NCBI GenBank assembly: GCA_028538565.1
Contig: JAPQWN010000002.1
Span: 61,017,699-61,081,698, forward strand
Direction: 5' to 3'
Length of the DNA: 64,000 bases
Source of the DNA: Umbellularia californica
Lineage: Eukaryota; Streptophyta; Magnoliopsida; Laurales; Lauraceae
Every line of letters begins with the position of its first letter. Position 1 is the first letter of the stretch. Below the pieces are notes generated by a model. The model did no database searches. It worked only from the letters and a program-made list of their open reading frames with translations, and had not been told where the DNA came from. Positions 1 to 9,518 of the stretch are shown one piece after another. The translations under genes and the position numbers were made by a program.

Positions 1-1588
1 ATGTGAACCGACAGATGACCAGACAGAAAATGTTGCTCTCTGGAAATTGAACCGACAGATCCTCGGTTGGTTGTCGGTCGACCTGTCGGTTGACCGACAG
101 CGAACCGAGGGATGTCCTGACAGAAATGCTGCTCTCTGGAATTCGAACCGACAGATTTCGGTTGGTGTCGGTCGACCTGTCGGTCGACCGAAGTAGGACC
201 GACAGCTGACCGACAGGCACGGGCAGTGCATTCTGTTCAGAATTTTTACAACTTTTTCTCCCTTCTTCACTTCCACATTTTTACCACCTGCACTCCCCAA
301 GCCTCCATGCTTTCCAAGGGATTCATTATACACATTAAAGAGCATCCCATCCACAAATTTGTCCATTTATTCCAAAGAGAAACATCAAGGCATTCCCATA
401 ACAATTTCATGTAACTTTCAAAACCAACATGATTCTAAGAACTTAAATGAATCATCAGTAATAACACAAGTAGAGGAAGTTTACTAATGACTTAAGAAAA
501 CATAAACATAACATACATTAATAGGTTCAAGCAAAGGAAAATCATGTCTTAATGAAAGAAATGAAACCAAAAATGCAATGTACATGAAAACCTATAAGGT
601 TTACTTGCCTCTAACCAAAGCCAATCCAAACTCCACTAAATCCAACAAGGATGGGAGCTCCACGAAATCTACACAAAACCCCCAAAATGGAGCATACAAA
701 AATCAACATTTTGGCCAACATAAACCCCCATTTCGAAAATGGGTTTGAAATCATGATAAACAAGCTCTTGGTGAGCCTAAGAACATCAAAAGAAGGAATG
801 AAAGAAGAACACTAACCTTGAGCTCGTTGAACAAGGTGAAGGGAGGTTGAAGATGATGAATAGTAGAAGGGGTTTGGCTCTAAAACGTGCCCAATCGAAG
901 CTCGCGAAGAGAGGAAGAGAATGGCGGAAACGAATCGAAGATCGGAGCCTTCTTGCTAGATGGTTTCAAGGGAAAAAGATCAAGGAGAGGGCTGCCTTCT
1001 CCACTCCACTCTAGGGCAACCGTTGCAGGATTTTTTTGGAAGAAGAAAATGGAGGAGAGAGAGTAAGAGACTTTTTATATGGGTTGAGAGGTGGGTCCCT
1101 CTCTAGCTGAACTAGAAACGCTTAAAACATGGTCTTGGGGACCCCGGATGAAGTCGACGAAGAAGAACAAAACGATCGTCGAAAAATCTAGTTTCAGAAA
1201 AGTATACTTTTGACATGGTTTCACGACTTCGAAAAGTGTGCCCAGATTTTGCATGAAAAGACAGATTTACCCTATTGGGCCAAAACTTGGGTTTCTGGGC
1301 CTCAAATGCATGCAGCTTAAAAACGAAAGTTGCCATAAATAATAAGGCCATTCAAGAGAAATAAAAATCACATCCACATCAAAAATCTAGAACAAAAACC
1401 CATTCTTACACGTGCACTCAGGGCGTCCCTGAGCGTGTCTGACTCATACTAAACGTCCTCAAAATCCCCAAAACTATAATCCAGACTAAGTCTAATCACA
1501 TTCTAACCCAACTAGTACTAAGACTCACTTAAGACTAAACGTTCACTTAATTAGCACTAATCGCGTTGGTCTGGGTCGGGGTCTAACA
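1..1588 (-). repeat. 3' LTR of E1 (partial, cut by window start)
   Basis: Direct repeat of 7931-9518. The terminus at 1588 reads TGTTAGACCCC on the minus strand, directly after the polypurine tract. The copy includes the palindromic GTCGACC/CCGACAG cluster (1-226) and the TATA-like site (1072-1079). About 1.5 kb of this LTR is missing beyond the window start. Short open frames within it (for example at 226-414) recur identically in the other LTR and have no recognisable product. Confidence 0.95.
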
Positions 1589-4500
1589 TCCTCCACCCCT
1601 TAGGATATTTGGTCCACCAAATATAAACAATCTTACCTCTGGTAACAGGTGTGGATACTTCTTTTGGACTTGATCTCTCAATTCCCATGTGGCTTCTTCT
1701 GGCTCGTGGTTCTCCCAAAGCACTTTGACCCAATGGATAGTCCGATTTCTCAACTCATGCTCTCGGGTATCGATGATTCTAACCGGTCTCTCCACATACG
1801 ACGCATCTTCTCGAATCTCAAGAGGCTCGTGTGGAATAATGTGAGAAGGACTGTGAACATACTTCTTGAGCATAGAGACGTGAAAGACATTATGTACCCC
1901 TGAGAGTTCTGGCGGTAACGCAAGCCTGTAAGCGACATTTCCAATCTTGCTCAAAATCTCATATGGGCCAATGTATCTGCTGGACAATTTTCCTTTCTTT
2001 CCAAATCTTAGAGTACCTCTGACCGGTGAGACTTTCAAGAACACTTTGTCACCCACTTCAAATTGCAATTCTCTCCGGCGAGTGTCAGCATAACTTTTCT
2101 GTCTGCTTCGAGCGATCTTCAATCTGTCCTGAATCTGCTTAACCTTGTCGCTTGTCTCTCCAACTATAGTCGGTCCATGAAAACTACGCACACCGACTTC
2201 TTCCCAACAGACTGGAGTTCTGCACCTCCTACCATAGAGTGCCTCGAACGGTGCCATTCCAATGCTAGAATGGTAGCTATTGTTGTACGCAAACTCGCAA
2301 AGAGGTAGGTTCTCATCCCACTGGACCTTGAAATCCAACACACAAGCACGTAGCATATCTTCAAGAGTCTGTATCGTCCGCTCTGACTGACCATCGGTCT
2401 GAGGATGATACGCTGTGCTGAACTGAAGTTTGGACCCCATGGATTCAAGAAGAGATTTCCAAAATCTCGAAACAAATCTGCTATCTCTGTCGGAAGTGAT
2501 GGAGACGGGCTGACCATGTTTGCTAACAATCTCGTCAATGAATAGTTTAGCGAGTGGTGCCATATGCATCATGTTCCCAGTCTTCATCGGAAGGAAGTGC
2601 GCAGACTTCGTAAGACGATCAACTATAACCCAAATTGCATTGTTTCCTCTCTTGGTATTAGGCAAACCGGAGACAAAATCCATAGTGATATGCTCCCATT
2701 TCCACTCCGGAATCTCCAAAGGCTGTAACAACCCAGGAGGCTTCTGATGTTCTGCCTTGATCATCTGACAAGTCAAGCAACGAGATACAAAAGCTGCTAT
2801 CTCTCGCTTCATATTATTCCACCAAAATCTGCTCTTCAAGTTATGGTACATCTTCGTGCTACCCGGATGTATAGAGTATCTAGTATGGTGAGCTTCAATC
2901 ATAATTTCATTCTTCAAAACATCAACATTCGGCACGCACAACCGGTCACGAAAATACAACACTCCATCAGAAATTCTGAAATCTGGACGTTCTGCAATCT
3001 GATCTACAATCTTGGCCAATTCTGGGTCTTGCAACTGACTATCTTTGATTCTTTGGATGAAGGTAGGCTCAGACACGGTCATATTTGCCACTAGGACACC
3101 TCTCCTCAAGTGTTGTACCTCTACTCCAAGTTCTTCCAACTGTTGGAGAACACTAACTCCTCTCAAACTAGCCATCACTGCTGACTTTCTGCTCAATGCA
3201 TCTGCCACAACGTTCACTTTGCCCGGATGATACTTGATTGGGAAGTCATAATCTTTAATATACTCCATCCACCGTCTCTGTCTCATATTCAATTCCTTCT
3301 GTGAAAACAAATATTGCAAACTTCGGTGGTCGGAATGAACTTCGAATTTCTCCCCATAGAGGTAGTGCCTCCACATCTTCAAAGCAAAAACTACTGCTGC
3401 CAACTCCAAGTCATGCGTTGCATAATTAACCTCATGATTCTTCAACTGTCTCGAACCATAGGCAATCACCTTGCCATCTTGCATCAATACACAACCTAAT
3501 CCCACATTGGACGCATCCGTAAAAACAACAAATCCACCGCTGCCCGATGGTAATGTGAGGATTGGGGCTGTGGTTAACCTCTTCTTCAACTCCTGAAAGC
3601 TGCCTTCACACTGATCAGTCCAAACAAAAGGGACATTTTTCCGGGTCAACTTCGTCAATGGTGCTGCAATAGACGAAAAACCTTGGACAAATCTCCGATA
3701 GTATCCTGCTAACCCCAAAAAGCTTCTAATTTCTGTCACACTGCTGGGTCTCTTCCACTCGATGACTGCTTCTATCTTGGCTGGATCAACTGCTAATCCT
3801 TCTCTCGAAATAATGTGACCCAAAAAGGAAACTTGCTCTAGCCAAAATTCACACTTGTTCAACTTCGCATAGAGCTGGTGGTCTCTCAAAAGCTGCAACG
3901 ATGTCCTCAAGTGCTCTTCATGCTCCTCCTTACTCTTAGAATACACGAGGACATCATCAATGAACACCACGGTAGAGTGATCTAGAAACTCTGCAAAAAC
4001 CTTGTTCATGAGAGCCATGAAGACTGCAGGCGCATTTGTCAAACCAAAGGGCATCACTAAGAACTCATAATGCCCATATCTCGTTCGGAAAGCTGTCTTC
4101 GCCACATCAGACTCTCTAACCCGCAACTGATGATACCCTGACCTCAAGTCTATCTTGGAAAAGTGTGTTGCTCCTTGTAATTGGTCAAACAACTCATCTA
4201 TCCTTGGCAAAGGGTATTTGTTCTTGACGGTCACATGGTTCAATCTTCTATAGTCGATGCACATTCTAAGGCTTCCATCCTTCTTCTTCACAAAAAGAAC
4301 TGGCGCTCCCCACGGTGAAACACTTGGCCTAATAAAGCCCTTGCTCAACATTTCTTGCAACTGAAGTTTCAATTCTCCTAACTCTGCAGGAGCCATCCTA
4401 TAAGGTGCAATTGAGATCGGTGCAGTCCCTGGAAGGAGTTCAATAGTAAACTCAACTTCTCTAACTGGTGGTAAACCCGGGATTTCATCTGGAAAAACAT

Positions 4501-6358
4501 CCGGAAATTCACACACTACGGGGATATCCTCCACCCCTTGGGACTGTTTATCCTCCGTGATAAACGCTATAAATGCCTCACACCCACTGCTCACCAATCT
4601 ATTGGCTTTCAAAGCTGAAATGAAACCACTAGAAGACTTCTTCCTATTTCCCTGAAACATCAACTCTGTCTGTAGCCCTTGCAATCTGAAGGTAATGGTC
4701 TTACCAAAACAATCCATGGTAGCATGGTAGGTCTCTAACCAATCCATGCCTAAGATAATGTCAAAATCATGCATGTCTAAAATTATGAGGTTGGCCGGTA
4801 ATTTGATATCTCCTAACAAAACCTGACAACTAGGGTAAAAGGTCGTGCAAACAACATGTCTACCTACGGGTGTAGTGACAGTCAAATTATAATCCAATTC
4901 TGCATGCTGTGCATCAATCTTCTTTGCAAACAAAGGTGATAGAAAGGAGTGTGTGGATCCTGGATCAAATAAGATCTGTGCTTCTACTCCACAAACAAGA
5001 AGTTTACCTTCTATTACGTCACCTGCTGCTTCAGCGTCAGTACGGTTGATATTGTATACACGTCCCTGCTGGTGTGGCCTGTTCTGCTGCTGAATCTGTC
5101 TGCCCTGATTGTTCCTATTCTGCGGTGGACGAGCATTCTGGTTTGGTACTTGCCTGCCTTGTTGCTGTTGTTGCTGTGGTGGTCTCATCTGAACTGGTAC
5201 TGCTGGATTCTGTGGTGGCATCTGCCTTGGCTGCTGATATCTGTTGGCTTGACTCTGGAGGTGTGGGCAATCCTTGATTGCATGGTCCATTCCTCCACAC
5301 CTGAAGCAAGCACCCGTTGCCTTGCGGCATTCGTGGGTAGGGTGATTCTTGCCACAATGATTACAACCAGATTGTCTAACTTGAGTCTGTTCCTGTCTTG
5401 GCTTCTTGCCACCTTGCTGTCTTTGGTTTTGCTGATGGTAGTGCTGCTTTCTATCCTGGATTATCTCATTGTTAAACTCTTCAAATTTGTATGCCCGACT
5501 GACTGCTTCATCAAAGGTGACTGGTGGGATTATTCCCGAGACATCCCTCTTGAGAATGGGATTCAGTCCTTCCAAAAACTTAGTTATCTTTTTCTGTTCA
5601 GTGTCAATAAGCTCGGTAGCATATCTGGCAAGCCTCTCAAACTTCGTGACATACTCCAAAACGGACATACTCCCTTGCTTCAACTGTTGGAACTCAATTG
5701 CCTTCTGTCTCTTAACATGGGAGGGGACGTACTTATCCGTGAAGTGTGCCTTAAAGGTCGTCCAAGCAACCTCATCTGCCATGACCTGGTATGGCTCTTT
5801 GACTGTTTGCCACCAATCGTCTGCAAGCCCATAAAATAGAGAAGCGGTGAGGTTCACCCTCTCCCTGCCAGTGCAAACAAAAACGTCAAAAATCTTGGCC
5901 GTGTTCGCGAGCCAATCATCAGCAGTCAAAGGATCCTCTTGGCCCGAGAATTCCTTGGGTCCCCTCTTCCGGAATCTCTCGAAGAGAACATTGACATCAT
6001 CAGCCCTATTCTGGTACACCACATTTGGTGGGGCTTGATGCTGAGGTCTATTTTGGAGGGCTTCTAGAAGTTGCCTCTGTACTTGAGCCATTTCCTCGTC
6101 TTTCTTAGCCATTTGCTCTTGAAATTTTGCTTGCGTTTCGTTTGCTTGCCTCTGTTGCTCCAACATGGCCTGCATCAATTGTTGGAACTGAGTAGCGGTA
6201 GGATTTTCAGTCGGTTCTGTCTCATTCTGATTACTGCCTGAAGCATTGTGATTCGGGGCTTTACGTGGAGGCATGATGCTGCAAGACAATTTGTTAGCAC
6301 ATATATAGACATATTTGGGTTGGTCATGTTGTCTAGACAAACATTCTATCGAACTCAC
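1583..6358 (-). CDS. gag-pol: E1 Gag-Pol polyprotein with chromodomain
   Basis: A single open frame of 1,591 codons makes the structural and replication proteins of the element. In order: Gag with a retrotransposon-gag region (about residues 150-290), two zinc knuckles (about 335-360, C-X2-C-X3-H-X4-C and C-X2-C-X4-H-X4-C), aspartic protease (FDPGSTHSF, about 464), reverse transcriptase (MPFGLTNAPAVF; catalytic FIDD near 799), RNase H (FTDAS near 948), integrase with an HHCC zinc finger and D-D-E residues (MDFV near 1225, SDRDS near 1288, SERT near 1325), and a chromodomain (WENHEPEEATWE near 1550). The likelier start is Met29 at 6274 (MPPRK), because E4 begins Gag with the same MPPRK and the upstream 28 residues look like leader. 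The last codons run through the polypurine tract, and the stop TAG lies in the first six bases of the LTR. No disabling change seen; probably autonomous. Confidence 0.95.
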   Translation of the reverse strand: MSSIECLSRQHDQPKYVYICANKLSCSIMPPRKAPNHNASGSNQNETEPTENPTATQFQQLMQAMLEQQRQANETQAKFQEQMAKKDEEMAQVQRQLLEALQNRPQHQAPPNVVYQNRADDVNVLFERFRKRGPKEFSGQEDPLTADDWLANTAKIFDVFVCTGRERVNLTASLFYGLADDWWQTVKEPYQVMADEVAWTTFKAHFTDKYVPSHVKRQKAIEFQQLKQGSMSVLEYVTKFERLARYATELIDTEQKKITKFLEGLNPILKRDVSGIIPPVTFDEAVSRAYKFEEFNNEIIQDRKQHYHQQNQRQQGGKKPRQEQTQVRQSGCNHCGKNHPTHECRKATGACFRCGGMDHAIKDCPHLQSQANRYQQPRQMPPQNPAVPVQMRPPQQQQQQGRQVPNQNARPPQNRNNQGRQIQQQNRPHQQGRVYNINRTDAEAAGDVIEGKLLVCGVEAQILFDPGSTHSFLSPLFAKKIDAQHAELDYNLTVTTPVGRHVVCTTFYPSCQVLLGDIKLPANLIILDMHDFDIILGMDWLETYHATMDCFGKTITFRLQGLQTELMFQGNRKKSSSGFISALKANRLVSSGCEAFIAFITEDKQSQGVEDIPVVCEFPDVFPDEIPGLPPVREVEFTIELLPGTAPISIAPYRMAPAELGELKLQLQEMLSKGFIRPSVSPWGAPVLFVKKKDGSLRMCIDYRRLNHVTVKNKYPLPRIDELFDQLQGATHFSKIDLRSGYHQLRVRESDVAKTAFRTRYGHYEFLVMPFGLTNAPAVFMALMNKVFAEFLDHSTVVFIDDVLVYSKSKEEHEEHLRTSLQLLRDHQLYAKLNKCEFWLEQVSFLGHIISREGLAVDPAKIEAVIEWKRPSSVTEIRSFLGLAGYYRRFVQGFSSIAAPLTKLTRKNVPFVWTDQCEGSFQELKKRLTTAPILTLPSGSGGFVVFTDASNVGLGCVLMQDGKVIAYGSRQLKNHEVNYATHDLELAAVVFALKMWRHYLYGEKFEVHSDHRSLQYLFSQKELNMRQRRWMEYIKDYDFPIKYHPGKVNVVADALSRKSAVMASLRGVSVLQQLEELGVEVQHLRRGVLVANMTVSEPTFIQRIKDSQLQDPELAKIVDQIAERPDFRISDGVLYFRDRLCVPNVDVLKNEIMIEAHHTRYSIHPGSTKMYHNLKSRFWWNNMKREIAAFVSRCLTCQMIKAEHQKPPGLLQPLEIPEWKWEHITMDFVSGLPNTKRGNNAIWVIVDRLTKSAHFLPMKTGNMMHMAPLAKLFIDEIVSKHGQPVSITSDRDSRFVSRFWKSLLESMGSKLQFSTAYHPQTDGQSERTIQTLEDMLRACVLDFKVQWDENLPLCEFAYNNSYHSSIGMAPFEALYGRRCRTPVCWEEVGVRSFHGPTIVGETSDKVKQIQDRLKIARSRQKSYADTRRRELQFEVGDKVFLKVSPVRGTLRFGKKGKLSSRYIGPYEILSKIGNVAYRLALPPELSGVHNVFHVSMLKKYVHSPSHIIPHEPLEIREDASYVERPVRIIDTREHELRNRTIHWVKVLWENHEPEEATWELRDQVQKKYPHLLPEVRLFIFGGPNILRGGGC
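1589..1601 (-). other. E1 polypurine tract
   Basis: On the minus strand AAGGGGTGGAGGA directly abuts the 3' LTR. It is the expected plus-strand DNA priming site. The same tract precedes the 3' LTR of E4. It is also translated as the last residues of the gag-pol frame. Confidence 0.9.
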
Positions 6359-6414
6359 GAATCCTCGCCACGTTCCTAAGACTTTCTAGTTTCTTTTAAC
6401 TGCCTGAAACATGT

Positions 6415-6429
6415 CCCGCTCTGATACCA
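6415..6429 (-). other. E1 primer binding site (Met-tRNA type)
   Basis: On the minus strand TGGTATCAGAGCGGG lies four bases (GGAC) inside the end of the 5' LTR. TGGTATCAGAGC is the well-known complement of the 3' end of plant initiator Met-tRNA used by many plant LTR retrotransposons. Confidence 0.92.
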
Positions 6430-7797
6430 GTCCTGTCGCGACCCCGGACCGAGACCCGGGCCCGCGACTGTTGCGGCGGCGGCATGATTAACCAACACAA
6501 GACACACCGCCGCTGTTTTGATATAATTTCATTTATTTTCCCACAGGTTTCCGCGGTGAGGATCCCAAGACACGGGTCGAGCTCACACGAATGGGTATGC
6601 GGAAGCGTGTAGCAAAACAATTCATACAATCTTGAACGATAAGATACAAGAAACATATATATTATGGAGACAAGGTATCAAAAGAGAATGTCGTCAAAGC
6701 ATTCCTAGCATGAATAAAGTTTAACATTTAGACAAAGTGTTTTACTTCCAGTTACACAACCCCCAAGAGGCCAACAAAGGCCAATACAACATATGGAATC
6801 CCAAAAAGAACAACCCGACAAAACCCAAGCTAGGTGAAACGAGAATCACGATCCCGACCGGCGTCTAGATGACGTCGTTGGGCTGCCACTCGAGTGCTGG
6901 GGGTGGCTCAACAGCCTCCTCCGGGCACTCCTCGTCACGCGCGAAACCACCGGCACCTGGACACCAAAATACAAGCATCAAACACGACGGTTTGGCAAAT
7001 AAACAATTTAGGCATGAATAATTGAAATAATGCTAAAACAGTTCAAGGTTTAAATACACGTTTCAATGCTTACGAAACTAGCACGAATACATATAATATC
7101 ATGAAAAGATAAATCCACATGAGCTCATCCTTTCTCCGTCATACATGATGACAAGAGCAAGCACGCAAGACAAGCACGACAAGAAACACGATCCCACGCC
7201 ACACAAGGTAGACGGGGTATCCGGCCGCGGAACCGGACCACGAACACGCACGATGTGTCAATTCAAGACACGACTAGTCTGCAGACAGTCCACGAGTTTA
7301 AGGACCCCCAGGTAGTGGATCAAGCTAAAAGGGCGGTCCAAGCTCAGTGAAATTCACTTGTATCATGAATGCACAAAACACGGCAATACGCGATCGAAAC
7401 ACGACAAAACAAAAGGGAAATCATTTAACGAGCACGACGTAACAAGACTAGCAAAATAGCATAGCATTAATGCTTACAAACTTAATAGATGATTCCCTTT
7501 TTTTATTCTTGAAACACATCTTAAAAACGACTTGCACTTGGAAATCAGACGAGAACATGATGGTGCATAAAGCATCATAAACAAAGGTTCAAACATAACT
7601 TTATCAAGCATGGGCTAAGACCACATCTTTGACCCTTGTGGAATTGAAAACCAAATGTTGAAATTCAATAAAACTTGGTGTCCCCGAAGGTATATTACAT
7701 TTTGGAAATTTCAAGTGCACAAGGTCAACAAAAAGGGTCTAAGACCAAGTCTAGTTTTTCATTCCTGCAAATCCTTCAAAACAGTACCTTTTTGTAA

Positions 7798-8152
7798 CTG
7801 TCGGTCAACGCTCGGTTAACCGTCGGTTAACCGAGGTCGATCTGTCGGTCGACCGAAGGCTTGACCGACAGATCCCAGCCCAGAATTGCTGCTCTCTGGA
7901 AATTGAACCGACAGATCCTCGGTTGACCGAATGTGAACCGACAGATGACCAGACAGAAAATGTTGCTCTCTGGAAATTGAACCGACAGATCCTCGGTTGG
8001 TTGTCGGTCGACCTGTCGGTTGACCGACAGCGAACCGAGGGATGTCCTGACAGAAATGCTGCTCTCTGGAATTCGAACCGACAGATTTCGGTTGGTGTCG
8101 GTCGACCTGTCGGTCGACCGAAGTAGGACCGACAGCTGACCGACAGGCACGG
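7798..8152. repeat. GTCGACC/CCGACAG palindrome cluster in E1 LTR
   Basis: About 355 bp are dominated by variants of CCGACAGA, CGGTTGACCGA and the palindrome GTCGGTCGACCGAC, alternating with a repeated CTCTCTGGAA spacer. The same cluster is present at 1-226 in the other LTR. E4 carries a different palindrome, CGCTCGAGCG, in its LTR clusters. Function is unknown; binding sites or hairpin DNA are possibilities. Confidence 0.8.
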
Positions 8153-9001
8153 GCAGTGCATTCTGTTCAGAATTTTTACAACTTTTTCTCCCTTCTTCAC
8201 TTCCACATTTTTACCACCTGCACTCCCCAAGCCTCCATGCTTTCCAAGGGATTCATTATACACATTAAAGAGCATCCCATCCACAAATTTGTCCATTTAT
8301 TCCAAAGAGAAACATCAAGGCATTCCCATAACAATTTCATGTAACTTTCAAAACCAACATGATTCTAAGAACTTAAATGAATCATCAGTAATAACACAAG
8401 TAGAGGAAGTTTACTAATGACTTAAGAAAACATAAACATAACATACATTAATAGGTTCAAGCAAAGGAAAATCATGTCTTAATGAAAGAAATGAAACCAA
8501 AAATGCAATGTACATGAAAACCTATAAGGTTTACTTGCCTCTAACCAAAGCCAATCCAAACTCCACTAAATCCAACAAGGATGGGAGCTCCACGAAATCT
8601 ACACAAAACCCCCAAAATGGAGCATACAAAAATCAACATTTTGGCCAACATAAACCCCCATTTCGAAAATGGGTTTGAAATCATGATAAACAAGCTCTTG
8701 GTGAGCCTAAGAACATCAAAAGAAGGAATGAAAGAAGAACACTAACCTTGAGCTCGTTGAACAAGGTGAAGGGAGGTTGAAGATGATGAATAGTAGAAGG
8801 GGTTTGGCTCTAAAACGTGCCCAATCGAAGCTCGCGAAGAGAGGAAGAGAATGGCGGAAACGAATCGAAGATCGGAGCCTTCTTGCTAGATGGTTTCAAG
8901 GGAAAAAGATCAAGGAGAGGGCTGCCTTCTCCACTCCACTCTAGGGCAACCGTTGCAGGATTTTTTTGGAAGAAGAAAATGGAGGAGAGAGAGTAAGAGA
9001 C

Positions 9002-9009
9002 TTTTTATA
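9002..9009 (-). promoter_or_regulatory. Candidate TATA box of E1 LTR promoter
   Basis: On the minus strand CCCATATAAAAAGTCTC contains TATAAAAA, the best TATA-like match in the LTR. It is followed by an A/G/C-rich stretch as expected for the start of the RNA. The equivalent in the left LTR is 1072-1079. Called by motif only. Confidence 0.5.
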
Positions 9010-9518
9010 TGGGTTGAGAGGTGGGTCCCTCTCTAGCTGAACTAGAAACGCTTAAAACATGGTCTTGGGGACCCCGGATGAAGTCGACGAAGAAGAACAA
9101 AACGATCGTCGAAAAATCTAGTTTCAGAAAAGTATACTTTTGACATGGTTTCACGACTTCGAAAAGTGTGCCCAGATTTTGCATGAAAAGACAGATTTAC
9201 CCTATTGGGCCAAAACTTGGGTTTCTGGGCCTCAAATGCATGCAGCTTAAAAACGAAAGTTGCCATAAATAATAAGGCCATTCAAGAGAAATAAAAATCA
9301 CATCCACATCAAAAATCTAGAACAAAAACCCATTCTTACACGTGCACTCAGGGCGTCCCTGAGCGTGTCTGACTCATACTAAACGTCCTCAAAATCCCCA
9401 AAACTATAATCCAGACTAAGTCTAATCACATTCTAACCCAACTAGTACTAAGACTCACTTAAGACTAAACGTTCACTTAATTAGCACTAATCGCGTTGGT
9501 CTGGGTCGGGGTCTAACA

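Larger units (their letters stand above)
1..9518 (-). mobile_element. E1: Tekay-type chromovirus (Ty3/gypsy), near-complete, intact coding
   Basis: Read on the minus strand the order is 5' LTR (9518 to 6434), Met-tRNA-type primer binding site, gag-pol with a C-terminal chromodomain, polypurine tract, 3' LTR (1588 to 1, cut by the window edge). The 1,588 bases shared by both LTRs line up at a constant offset of 7,930 with no mismatch in the rows I compared, and the gag-pol frame is open throughout, so insertion is recent. The right flank (9519 on) is copia gag coding sequence, so E1 inserted into a copia element. The left flank and the target duplication lie outside the window. Assignment to the Tekay lineage rests on LTR length, primer site and chromodomain, and is inference. 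Confidence 0.93.
6434..9518 (-). repeat. 5' LTR of E1, 3,085 bp
   Basis: On the minus strand it starts TGTTAGACCCC at 9518 and ends GGTCGCGACA at 6434, next to the primer site. It contains a TATA-like promoter site (9002-9009) and a palindrome-rich cluster (7798-8152). The stretch 6435-7797 has no partner in the window. It shares short end motifs with the LTRs of E4 and E5 (GACCCCGACCC at the start, GATTAGTGCTAATTA just inside, TCGCGACA at the end), so these are related families. No gene lies within it. Confidence 0.93.

Noticed and set aside
226..414. Identical short frames at 226-414 and 8156-8344, and 1112-1351 and 9042-9281
   Set aside because: They repeat because they lie in the two LTR copies; no domain, and the LTR is a promoter region.
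5072..5839. 255-codon plus-strand open frame opposite E1 gag
   Set aside because: It is antisense to the Gag region, contains no recognisable domain, and its Leu-rich composition follows from the Gln-rich codons of Gag on the other strand.
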